Source: Multifurca ochricompacta (taxonomy: Eukaryota; Basidiomycota; Agaricomycetes; Russulales; Russulaceae). From it: 20,122 nt of DNA. The position numbers were made by a program, and so were the translations under genes. Below, one piece after another: positions 9,181 to 17,854 of the stretch; position 1 is the stretch's first letter, and every line of letters begins with the position of its first letter. The stretch lies in NCBI GenBank assembly GCA_022496185.1, contig WTXG01000477.1:1-20122 (forward strand), read 5' to 3'. Under the pieces are notes generated by a model, which saw nothing but the letters and a program-made list of their open reading frames with translations, was not told the DNA's origin and made no database searches.

Positions 9181-11815
9181 TGGGGGAGTCCATAGTGTTG
9201 ATAGACGTGGTTCAGGTAGAGTTTAGCGACTCCCTCTGCTGATATTGTCTCATTGCAGGGGATGAAGAGAGCGGCTTTCAAATAGTCATGGTCTGTGATG
9301 GTGAGTATTGAGTCATATCCCTGTGACTGTGGCAGCTTAACAATAAAATCCATGGCAATAGTTTGGAAGGGTGCTGTTGTGATTGGTGTGATGGGTGAGA
9401 GTGCTGGTGGTTTTGGGTGCGTGTTTACTTTGTTTGCTTGACACTCTGTGCATCCTTTGACATATGTTTCTACATCCTTCTTCATATTTGGCCACCAGTA
9501 GTCTCACTTGGCCAGGGCATAGGTATTCACGATGCCAGGGTGTCCTGTGGAGGGAAGATCATGGTGAAAATGGATCACCCCCCTCTTAACATTGTCACCA
9601 CCAGTGACAACCAATTGATTGCCATCTTTCCACCAAAGGCTGTTCTTCATTTTAATGTTGTGTGGCTCCGCCCAATGTTTACACAATTCCTGATTCATGT
9701 TTTGCGTTACTTGGGCCCATAGATCCATATCATGGAGGCTGACAACTGCTGTCTTTGCAAAGACATCCTCTGGCAAGACTACAATGTTGTCATTGTCGTT
9801 GTCTCCTTCATCACTACCGGCTGGTCTAGACAGGGTGTCCACACATGCATTATGAGCTCCAGGGAGGTGTTTGAGCGTGAAGTTATACTCTTCTAGCTCC
9901 AGGACTTTGTGTGCTACTCATTGACTGATCTTATGGGGTTCTCACCAGTAAAGGAGGTTAGAATGGTTGGTGTAAATAATTGTCTTATGTGGAGATCCAG
10001 CAAGGTAAGGTCGCCAATGTTGCAGCGCTTTCATGATAGCCAGTAATTCTCTGTCCCATATGTCATAATTTCTCTCTGCTGATGAGAAAGTCTCTGAATA
10101 AAATGCCACTGGATGAAGAATTCCAGCATGATTCCATTGGGAAAGGATGGCTCCATTTGCATACATAGAAGCATCGACTTTGAGTTCGAATGGCTTTTCT
10201 AGGTTGGGTTGAATAAGAACAGGCTTGGAGCTGATGATCATCTTTATTTGGTTGAAGGCTTCCTGTTGCAACGTTCCCCAGTGCCAGGGTACATCTTTCT
10301 TTAGTAAATTGTTAAGCGGTCGAGCTATGGCTGAAAATCCTTTGACAAATTGCCAGTAGAAATTACAGAATCCAATGAATGATTGGATGTCTTTGGTACA
10401 TCGAGGAGTAGACCATTCCCAGATGCCTTGCACTTTTACAGGATCCATACGCATTTGACCACCTTCTAGGATGACACCTAAATATTTGACACTAGTTTGT
10501 TCAAAGGAACACTTGGCTGGTTTCAGATAGAGGTCGTGTTTCGCTAGGATATCCAATACTTCATGAACACGGGTACAGTGATGGTTAATGTTATTTCCTG
10601 TGGCCACTAGAATGTCATCCATATATACAACTACCTCTTCTGTGAGGATCAGGTCTTGGAAAATGTGATTCATCATTGACTGGAAGGTTGCAGGCAAGTT
10701 CGTTAAGCCAAAGAACATGACATTGGGTTCAAAGAGTCCTTGATTGGTCTTGAAGGCAGCCTTGGGCTGGTCGCCTTCTCAGATACGAATATTGTTGTAG
10801 CCCCAGCGGATGTCCATTTTCGAAAATAAGGCCTTGTCATGCATTTTGTTGATGATTTCAGAGATCAGAGGAAGCAGGTAGTTGTTTTTCACCGTAAGTT
10901 TGTTAATCCATCGATAGTCTTGTACCAGTCGCAGTTTTCCATCCTTCTTTTTAATGAAGAAGAAGGGCAAGGCATAAGGGGAATTAGAAGGTTGTATATA
11001 TCCTTTTGCCAAATGTTCTTCCAGGAAGGTAGAGAGCGCCTCCTTTTCTGGTTGAGACAATGGATAGATCTTGCAGTCCACTGACTGAGGAGCATTTGGG
11101 ATGAAGTCAATGGCATGGTCCCAGGGTTGAGAAGGAGGGAAGCATTGTGATTCCTCCTTGGAGAAGACTTTCCAATGTTGGTGATACTCAGCTGGGACTA
11201 CTTCTTCAAATGTCTTTTCTGGGTTCTTTTGTGCTTCTGCCTGAGCCAGTTCCAATGCTTTCGTGACATAACAGTACACCTGATCCACAGGTTCCATGTC
11301 ACTCCAGGTGACAGCTGATCCCATGATGATGGCATGGGTAAGAGGATGTTGTGCAGCGTAATCGTATCCCAAGGATGTAATGATGACTGGGTAAAAGTCC
11401 TTATCCATGGTTGCTTCTGCCCAGTTGATTTTTGGTTCAAATGCCACCAGCCATGGATATCCCAAAACCATATCTTTGTCTCCTAGATCTGTGATGAGGA
11501 AATGGAGCTGCTTAGTTTGTTCCCCAACCTGTACTTCCAAATCACAGCAGTGTGTGATCTTTCCAGCTTTGTTAGCTGTTCCATCTATGTTCCAAATGTT
11601 TTTCTCTTGGGGGAGTAGTTGTGTCCCCAATCCTAATGCCCTCTGAAGTCATTGACTGATAAAGTTATCCATTGCTCCAGAGTCAATCAATATCCGTCTG
11701 TTGGCTGTCTTCTGTTTGGTTTCAAAGTGTACTGGTATTTTTAGAGACTTGAAACAACTAGTGTACACAGAAGTTATGTGAAGTGCTCTTGCCCAGGCCG
11801 ATGGGGTCAAGCCAA
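9181..11815 (-). pseudogene. Gypsy Pol: protease, reverse transcriptase, RNase H, integrase N-terminal half
   Basis: The frame runs without indels from the gag overlap (about 11815) to the Y insertion. In order: aspartic protease (LIDSGA, Asp at 11682-11684), reverse transcriptase with FFFIKKKDGKLRLVQDYR, the FSKMDIRWGYNNIRI block and YMDD at 10625-10614, RNase H (KVDASMYANGAILSQ, WDRELLAI), the integrase HHCC domain (HFHHDLPSTGHPG, then CTECQANK) and the first catalytic Asp (IAMDFIVKLP, near 9350). It is dead: TGA stops at 11649-11651, 10779-10781, 9942-9944, 9918-9920 and 9504-9506 each stand for an expected Arg (CGA). In RNase H the usual TDH is TNH, which fits ACCGAC changed to ACCAAC, also a CpG change. 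Pol lies in the -1 frame relative to gag. Confidence 0.95.
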
Positions 11816-13132
11816 TCAAAAATCCTTGTGGCCAAAGGCCTTGTCAACAATCAAGGCACAAACTGCCTCATCTTCATTCATCATATGTTCCCAGATGGCC
11901 TCTGCCTTCTGTTCCTTTGTCTTTGAGGCAGTTACTGGGTTTTCTTTGACAGGCATGGGCAAATTTTGCGCAGGTGGCATCGTGGTAGTGGTAGCCACAG
12001 TGGCTTTGGTGGCATGGGTCGTCTTTTTGGGGCAAAGTCGCGACATGTGCCCTTGGGCCCGGCAGTGGAAACAGTGCCCTTCTTTCATGAGACTTTTCTT
12101 CTCATCGTCAGTGAGCGCTGCACAAGCCCTAGTATGGTCTGCTGATGTGTCCATGGCATTTGGGTTGTGTGAGGGTGTGGGTTTTACTCCAAATGCTGCT
12201 TTCCATTGGTCGCAGGTTTTGCCCTTCTTGGTATCCACACCAAAGTGTGTCTGAAAATCCAAATAATCTTGCTGCTGTCTCCTGGCAGCATTCATCCACT
12301 GGCTCCACGACTTGGGGTGATGGAACTGGATGATATTCTTCACCAGGGTTGGGCAACCCCTGGGAGAAGAGGTTGAGCATCACCTCTTCGTTCACATCAT
12401 ACCCTGCTCATTTAGCCATTCTATTTGCTCCATTGTCCAGTCATCTACGGAGTCTCCTCTGATGAGTGAGAGGAAAAGGTTGGTGCGTTGGAAGGGATTC
12501 ACTATTTGGGGGACGTCATGATTGAAGTTTTTGAACATCTTGAACTCAAGCATGAACTTCTTGCTCTGAGATCGATCACCAGTGAACCTCATTGGCAAGA
12601 CTCCCATAAGGCGTCCTGATGGGGGAGGGAGGTTCGGTGCAGGGACAACTGGAGCAGGATTGGGTAACTGTGTGGCAATGGTCGACATAATTGGGTAGCT
12701 AATGGTCGGGGTGTCGGAAGTTTGTTGTGTAATCTGGGGAGAGTCCAAAGCAGATGTTCTGAACGTGGTACTCTCGGGTGCAACTGTCAGAGCCATAAAA
12801 CTAGTGGCTATGAACTGTGTGTCTTCACTGCTTTCTTCAATATACTCTTCGTTTTCTGAATCTGTGACGATGGCTGGAGGGTTCTCTCTCCAAGGTCCTA
12901 AGCCATACTCTGGTGGGGCAGGTCCTGTGGTGACCCAGGAATGGTGGTTTCTAGAGTAACAGATACGGTACCAGACCCGTTGCTGTTCATTGTATTCAAC
13001 TGGCTGGTACTGATCATCATGATAGACGTAGTATCCAAACTCGGTTTCAAAATCTTTCCAGATGGCAGAGCCAAGGACTTGTTGTGAAAGATTATCCTTG
13101 TCTCGGTGGTCGATAAGCTCTTCATTGTGCAA
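11816..13132 (-). pseudogene. Gypsy Gag with zinc knuckle, frame-disrupted
   Basis: The ATG at 13132 lies 49 bases after the 5' LTR and gives about 439 codons to the TGA at 11816. The N-terminus is acidic and Pro/Ser/Thr-rich (DSENEEYIEESSED). A capsid-like block follows (MRFTGDRSQSKKFMLEFKMF, QRTNLFLSLIRGDSVDDW), then a nucleocapsid zinc knuckle (CFHCRAQGHMSRLC, near 12085-12045). Between about 12395 and 12340 the homologous reading moves to another frame (VNEEVMLNLFSQGLPNP) and back, so two small indels about 55 bases apart have disrupted and then restored the frame. The stop sits in GATTTTTGA, where a -1 slip on the T run would enter pol. Confidence 0.9.
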
Positions 13133-13167
13133 GGTCTGGCTTCAACTAGATGAAGCCACAGTGGGGG

Positions 13168-13178
13168 AGACTCAACTT
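13168..13178 (-). other. Gypsy primer binding site (self-priming type)
   Basis: On the minus strand the site reads AAGTTGAGTCT, two bases (TT) after the 5' LTR end. It pairs with the predicted transcript start AGACTTGACTT (13417-13407), with two G-U pairs. The 3' LTR copy AGACTCGACTT needs one. All departures from perfect pairing are CpG changes; the inferred ancestor AAGTCGAGTCT is the exact complement of AGACTCGACTT. No tRNA 3' end match was recognised. Confidence 0.7.
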
Positions 13179-13180
13179 AA

Positions 13181-13774
13181 TGTAATGCCTGGTGTGGGCA
13201 TTCAGCACGACATGTGACAAGTTGCGTAGCGAAACTACAAAGTCAAATGTGCACTGTCTTTCAAGTACACAGAGGTCAAGTGAGAAGTCAACACTAAGGA
13301 GCTAATCCCTTAGTATCGGTGAGCGGAAGAGTGCCAGAAGCACTGAGACGATTCAAGTGTCAGGTCTTAGAGATCACCCAGAAGGTAATGCACCAAGTCG
13401 ATTAAGAAGTCAAGTCTAAGGCATACAGGCTATCTAGGCAGGCCTTATATATGTAATAGAGATCAGAGTCTAAATCAGAGTAATGTACTCAATGTATCAA
13501 CAAAGTTGTAATCTAACTGAATGGGGAATGGAATCAGGGTGGGCCAGGTGAGAATATACATAGATGAATCTGGTATAGTTGCGATTCTGGTGGGAAAATA
13601 CATAAGAGTTCTTGTGTAAAATATGAGTCAGAGATAAGCACAGCCCGGGTCAGAGATAAGGAACAAATATGTACAAAGGAAGTCATAAATGCAATCAACA
13701 AAGGACAAATGAGGCCAAACAGTGCATCATGTGAAAAGAAAAGGAAATGAGACAATGTAGCAGGGTTCGTAACA
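13181..13774 (-). repeat. Gypsy 5' LTR
   Basis: The LTR is 594 bases and pairs with 5086-5679 without a single gap. It is followed by the duplicated CCATA. As the LTR next to the primer site and gag it supplies the promoter. Compared with the other LTR it carries its own set of CpG changes, including one in the start sequence. Confidence 0.95.
13407..13451 (-). promoter_or_regulatory. Gypsy core promoter (TATA box and predicted start)
   Basis: On the minus strand TATATAA is at 13451-13445. The predicted start is at 13417, 34 bases from the first T, and begins AGACTTGACTT. The spacing equals that in LTR-A and nearly that in element X. Confidence 0.6.
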
Positions 13775-13817
13775 CCATAGCTCTTATCTCATAGACGCCC
13801 ATTGTGTTATGTATATA
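13775..13817 (+). repeat. LTR-A2, second fragment
   Basis: After the duplicated CCATA, bases 13780-13817 continue the LTR-A2 alignment (CTTATCTCATAGACGCCC corresponds to CTTATCTCATTGGCGCCC in LTR-A) up to its TATA box, where the Tc1/mariner element begins at a TA. Confidence 0.7.
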
Positions 13818-14394
13818 CAGTAACCCACAAAACTGTTCCAATGTTTGGCCATCCTGAAGAGATTGACCTACCACACAATGAGAATAATTTCCAAAATTAG
13901 TACAAATTGGTAGAGCATAGTGTAGCATCTAAGCATCAATTAGAGCCTATAATAATGTCAATTGGATCAGTGGTTCATGATATATAAAATGTATTGTGAG
14001 GCATTATCATTGGAACAGTTTTGTGGCCAACATGTGAGATGACAAAACTGGTATCTGGTGGTCATGCAAATGCATTGACAGTCATGTGACAATGTTTAAT
14101 AAGTTAAACATACACCAAATAATCATCAACAACACTTGCTTCTTACCATGCATGCCCTCTCTGCTGCCAAAAGGACTCACATCATCTCCCTCCTCACTTC
14201 AGGCAAATCTGCCCATGAAGTGTCAACTATGTCTGGCCATGGCACTGTTATCATCTCCAGATGTGTCATAAATACTGCCCTTACCATCCCAAGTCAAATG
14301 GAGGGAGACCAAGGAAGCTGACAGAGAGAAATGCTCAGCATGCTGTTTGCCTTATCTCCTCTGGCAGGGCAGACACAGATGTGGAAGTGACTAG
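13818..14394 (+). mobile_element. Tc1/mariner-type DNA transposon, 5' part
   Basis: It starts CAGTAACCCACAAAACTG directly after TA at 13816-13817, the target of Tc1/mariner elements. A 19-base stretch near the end (13825-13843) is repeated as a perfect inverted copy at 14008-14026. The N-terminal part of a transposase follows. It is cut at 14394 by copia-2, so the second terminal repeat is not visible. Bases 14027-14135 show nothing else. Confidence 0.75.
14136..14394 (+). pseudogene. Tc1/mariner transposase, N-terminal DNA-binding region
   Basis: The ATG at 14136 opens a helix-turn-helix-like region (MHALSAAKRTHIISLLTSGK, then SAHEVSTMSG). One frame change near 14260 leads into YCPYHPKSNGGRPRKLTERN and then HAVCLISSGRADTDVEVT. 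The GRPRKLT block is the AT-hook-like GRPR linker between the two helix-turn-helix halves of Tc1/mariner transposases. The second half stops where the copia-2 LTR begins, so the DDE/DDD catalytic domain is missing here. It is clearly inactive. Fungal members of the family have about 340 residues; some 85 remain. Confidence 0.75.
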
Positions 14395-14910
14395 TGTTGA
14401 ACACAGGATGTGTTTGGTGATGCTTCAGGCATCAGGAGATTAGATTAGCTACTTTGTGGACTAGATTAGATATCGGAGTTTTGGACTATTTACCATATCA
14501 TTATTACCTTCTTTCTCACATTCCGCAGTAGCTGACTGATGTACCTTAGTAATGATGTACAAGCATGTGATTCCTTACTGGCCAATGGCCTTACTCCCTC
14601 TTGTTTATTGTTTGGACCATTGTCTGGCACTTGTGGACTTATTCCCAGTGCACAGACCATCCCTTGGATTGTATATAAGGGTGTCTGTTTCATCTCTTAC
14701 ACTTCAGAGTTTTCTTCACCTCTGAAGTGTAAGTCCCAGTCTCTCTACTCACTACCTAACCTTTAACTAACCATCTCTTGTAGATAACTTGTTTCTAGGT
14801 GTGTAGTGTAGTAATACAGAGTTTTCTTCACCTCTGAAGTATAACTTGTTTCTAGCATCACTCACTAAACACTTTACAGTCAGTATGCTGCGCATCATGC
14901 CTGTTTTACA
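14395..14910 (+). repeat. Copia-2 5' LTR
   Basis: The LTR is 516 bases, TGTTGAACAC...GTTTTACA, with TATATAA at 14672-14678. A 14-base perfect inverted repeat lies at 14696-14709 / 14720-14733 (CTTACACTTCAGAG, 10-base loop), around the expected transcript start. A 23-base stretch (14706-14728) is repeated directly at 14818-14840, and TAACTTGTTTCTAG occurs twice (about 14785 and 14842). Confidence 0.9.
14672..14678 (+). promoter_or_regulatory. Copia-2 TATA box
   Basis: TATATAA followed by GGGTGTCTG. The box is conserved in the copia LTRs at 17855-18158 and 3867-4381 (minus strand). The transcript start is expected 25-35 bases on, inside the 14-bp hairpin. Confidence 0.7.
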
Positions 14911-14922
14911 GGTTATGGGCCC
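14911..14922 (+). other. Copia-2 primer binding site (half of initiator tRNA-Met)
   Basis: GGTTATGGGCCC begins on the first base after the LTR. Its complement GGGCCCATAACC is the anticodon stem-loop of eukaryotic initiator tRNA-Met. Drosophila copia is primed by the 5' 39 bases of that tRNA, which end in AACC, exactly where this site starts. The following bases (TGAGC) also fit fungal tRNA-iMet in part. Confidence 0.85.
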
Positions 14923-15842
14923 TGAGCACATCTAACTGATCTGTTACCATTTTTTGATCAGTCCAACTTTACACTTAAAGCTCACCAAGCTTCAAGACTC
15001 CTCTCCCAATCAGTCTTCCTTGTGAGCTTCGATTTCATCTCTCTTGCCCTTAACTGTCCACAAGGTGGTGCGCTTCATGTGCCCACCTTGATCTGTCTGG
15101 CTAGTCCCTCAGGGGATTCTAGCAAGAGGTGATGAGGGACCCTAAGTGGGTGAAACACCTTGAGCTCCTCATGTGCACTCTAAGTAAATAGTATTCTTAG
15201 ATGTAGCTGGGTTTTCATCCCATCCATAGTCTTAGTAGGCCACTTGCCCAGAAGGCTTGGGGCTATAGGTTCAGTCAATGCTTGGCTTGATCCATAAGCC
15301 AGGTTTAGTGACCTGCTGGTAGAGTTTAGGGTCTAGAACAAGGCATGGGTAGTCACTCCCATGACGCTTGGGCTCAATACAAGTAGGCTTGAACTACTAT
15401 AGTAGATACAAAGTAGCTAGAAGGTTTCGTCTCTGGGCAGAAGTACCCACTGCTGTCATTGGGGGTCCGCCCCAACCAGAGGAAACCTGATAGTCTACTA
15501 TAGTCATGGCCCCAATCATCTAGGGCTTAATCATGGACTCCACCACCAGCATTAGAGGAAGGGCTATATACCCTTTGTCTCTAGTGGAACTTGTGGTTGG
15601 CTCCTCCATGACATGACTCCCCATCTATTTACACAACATCCCCCTGATGTGGGCTTAGGACTTGTTGTAGATGGTGCTAGACAGCTTACTATACTACTTA
15701 GAAGTCACACATCAGAGGCAGGACTTCCTTAAGTTCTGTAGCATAGCACCACAGATTGGACGGGCCCTCTTAAATGAGACCTGGACAACTGGTTCTAACT
15801 GCTCCTTGGAACCAGGATCAAACCTTTATAAATCATCTCAAA
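14923..15842 (+). other. Copia-2 leader, non-coding, structured
   Basis: These 920 bases separate the primer site from gag. I see no gene: open frames are short and there is no homology. There are several stems: 15061-15068/15083-15090 (CAAGGTGG/CCACCTTG), 15104-15110/15134-15140 (GTCCCTC/GAGGGAC), 15283-15288/15296-15301 and the fold at 15396-15504. Leaders of retroelements carry packaging, dimerisation and translation signals; which apply here is unknown. Confidence 0.6.
15396..15504 (+). ncRNA. Predicted branched RNA fold in the copia-2 leader
   Basis: Nested pairings read by eye: 15396-15406 with 15494-15504 (ACTATAGTAGA/TCTACTATAGT, 11 bp), 15422-15428 with 15482-15488 (AGGTTTC/GAAACCT), and 15431-15436 with 15476-15481 (CTCTGG/CCAGAG), the last two stacked with a 2-base bulge. 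Inside are two small hairpins, 15437-15440/15450-15453 (GCAG/CTGC) and 15461-15464/15470-15473 (GGGG/CCCC). It is a cis-acting element candidate, not a separate transcript as far as can be seen. Confidence 0.5.
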
Positions 15843-17854
15843 ATGTCTTCCATCATCTTCCCACCTACCTTCAAGTTTGATAAACTTGATGGCTCCAACT
15901 GGCAGCAGTGGTCAGTGTTGTTCACTGCCCTGCTCAGGATAAATGGGATGAAGAGGCACATCACTCATGATGCCCCTGAATTCCTGAATCTGCTGAAGCC
16001 AGAGGATGGAGAAAAGGATGACAAGTATGCCAAACACTTTGCAACATGGTCGGAGCCTATGTACATAGAATGGAACAGAGTGGAGGAAGTCCTCATGGGA
16101 GTCTTGGTGATGGTAACATTGCCAGAAACATACTCCCAAATTGCCTCTGACAGAACTTATCCTTCTGTCAATGCCAAATATGAGCGATTGGAATCACTCT
16201 ATGGTTCAGTAGGTAGCATGGCCACCTACAACTTGTGGTGCTCTGTTTCATCCTTCCATTTGGAGGAAGGCAAACAGTTTAGGCCCCAGTTGCAGTGTGT
16301 ATTGGATGCAAGGAGTACCCTTAAAGAGAATGGGATGGAGATCTCTGATCTCCAGATGAGCTTCATATTGCTCCAATCCCTACCTCCATCCTATAGTGCC
16401 ATTGCTGGCTCTATCCTGGCATCAGGTCCTCCTGACTGTCTTTCCCCTCAGGACCTTGTACAAAGGTTCCTAAATGAGGAAAGCCGACTAGCTGGCCCCA
16501 CAGGAAGTGGTGTTGGGGTTGCCCTTAACAAGGCAGCCCATGTCAACAAAAACAAAAATAAAAAACAATCAAATGTCATGCCACAACCTGCAGGTGCATC
16601 ATCGTCCAATGATGTCACCTGCTTCTATTGCCAGAAGCCAGGCCACAAGGCTAATGAATGTCAGCAAAGGAAACAGGACAGAGCCAATGCTGATGCAGGC
16701 AAAAAGGGCAACAAGAGGAAGGGGCAAGGCCCCAGTGTACAAACAAACTCCACACAAGTAGCTACCGAAGTTAATGGTAGTGGCAGAATACAGGAGGTGC
16801 ATGAGACACCTCGCATTTCACTTTATTCCCTGACTGAACATATGCAAGAAGTCAATGATGGCAGCAACCCTTGGATGATGGACAGCGGAGCCACCACACA
16901 TTTTACACCATATTTAGAAGATTTTTCTGAATATCTCCCACATACGGGACATCAAGTAACAATTGGTGATGGCTCCATAGTCCAAGTCGAGGGACAGGCA
17001 AAGTCATTTTAAAAACTCATAACAACTATGAGTTAGAGTTAAATAATGTCTATTATATGCCTGGCAGTGAAAGAATACTGTCGACAAGCTGCATCACAGA
17101 CAAAGGCAGCTCAGTGGAGTTCACTCCATCTGAGGTCAGAATAAAGTATAATAATGCAATAATAGTGGAAGGTGTCAAAGCTATGGGACTTTATTGGGTC
17201 CTTGGGAAAACTATGCAGAATCTAAATACTGCTTCCCACAAATCTGCATCAAGTAGCCTTGATACCTGGCATTTGTGTATGGGTCATATGTCAAAAGAGG
17301 CCCTCAAAAGACATGCTCCTAAGGCTGTAAAAGGTCTTAGCATAGATAATAGCCAAGTGGAAGACAAGCTGTGTTATGGCTGTGAAATGGGAAAATCACA
17401 CTGTCTTCCATTCCCTCCCTCTCAAAAGAGAGCTTCAGCACCCTTGGAAGTCATTCATAGTGACCTAGTTGGTCCTTTGCAATGTACTTCAATTCAAGGG
17501 AACCTATACTTCGCCACCTTCATAGATGACTTTAGCAGGACAGCTCTAGTTGTTGCTATGAAGGCTAAAAGTGACTTTACATCAGTCTTCAGTAATATTA
17601 AGGCATTCTTGGAAAATAAAACAGACAAGAAAATAAAGACCTCACACACAGACCAAGGTGGCAAATTTGTAAATAGGGAGCTGAAGTCAATACTTGAGAA
17701 GGCTGGCATAGAGCATAAATTGACAATGCCATATTCCCCACAACAAAACAGAAGGGCTGAGAGGTTCAACAGAACCATCATGGAAAAGGCTACCAGTATG
17801 CTGCATCATGCTGGTCTTTCCCTTGGTTTCTGGGAATGTGCAGTGTGTACCACC
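15843..17854 (+). pseudogene. Copia-2 Gag-protease-integrase polyprotein, truncated
   Basis: ATG at 15843 (context TCAAAATGT) opens Gag (FKFDKLDGSNWQQWSVLF, a UBN2-type copia Gag). An upstream in-frame ATG at 15774 is less likely because the typical copia Gag start begins at 15843. The zinc knuckle CFYCQKPGHKANEC begins at residue 260 and the protease motif DSGA at residue 347. A one-base deletion near 16990 (copia-1 keeps the base) shifts the frame. The reading resumes through MPGSERILS and the pre-integrase HHCC region to the integrase core (HSDLVGPL; HTDQGG; PYSPQQN...ERFNRTIMEKA, with the catalytic Glu). It ends in FWECAVCTTC where the next LTR starts. Reverse transcriptase and RNase H are absent. 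Confidence 0.9.

Larger units (their letters stand above)
5086..13774 (-). mobile_element. Full-length Ty3/gypsy chromovirus-type retrotransposon (with LTR Y inserted)
   Basis: The element is 8,689 bases including the 1,343-base insertion Y. It has two 594-base LTRs (5086-5679 and 13181-13774) and is flanked by a perfect duplication CCATA (5081-5085 and 13775-13779). Internal order on the minus strand is primer site, gag, pol (protease, reverse transcriptase, RNase H, integrase, chromodomain), a C-terminal zinc-knuckle tail, polypurine tract and 3' LTR. The order RT-RH-INT and the chromodomain place it in Ty3/gypsy, chromovirus lineage. It is inactive: pol has 13 in-frame TGA stops and integrase is interrupted. 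Confidence 0.95.
14395..17854 (+). mobile_element. Copia-2, Ty1/copia retrotransposon, 5' part
   Basis: It comprises a 5' LTR (14395-14910), a primer site, a leader of about 0.9 kb, and gag-protease-integrase. It has inserted into the Tc1 transposase after ACTAG. The element is cut inside integrase at 17855 by another copia LTR, so reverse transcriptase, RNase H and the 3' LTR are not in the window. Domain order (protease, integrase before reverse transcriptase) is that of Ty1/copia. Confidence 0.9.

Noticed and set aside
15671..15842. Use of the upstream ATG at 15774 (or the frame from 15671) as the copia-2 start
   Set aside because: The typical copia Gag N-terminus begins at the ATG at 15843; the upstream residues look like translated leader.
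1784..17854. Copia-1 and copia-2 as halves of one element
   Set aside because: They are in opposite orientation, overlap in content (both hold Gag end, protease and integrase) and differ in sequence and frame damage.
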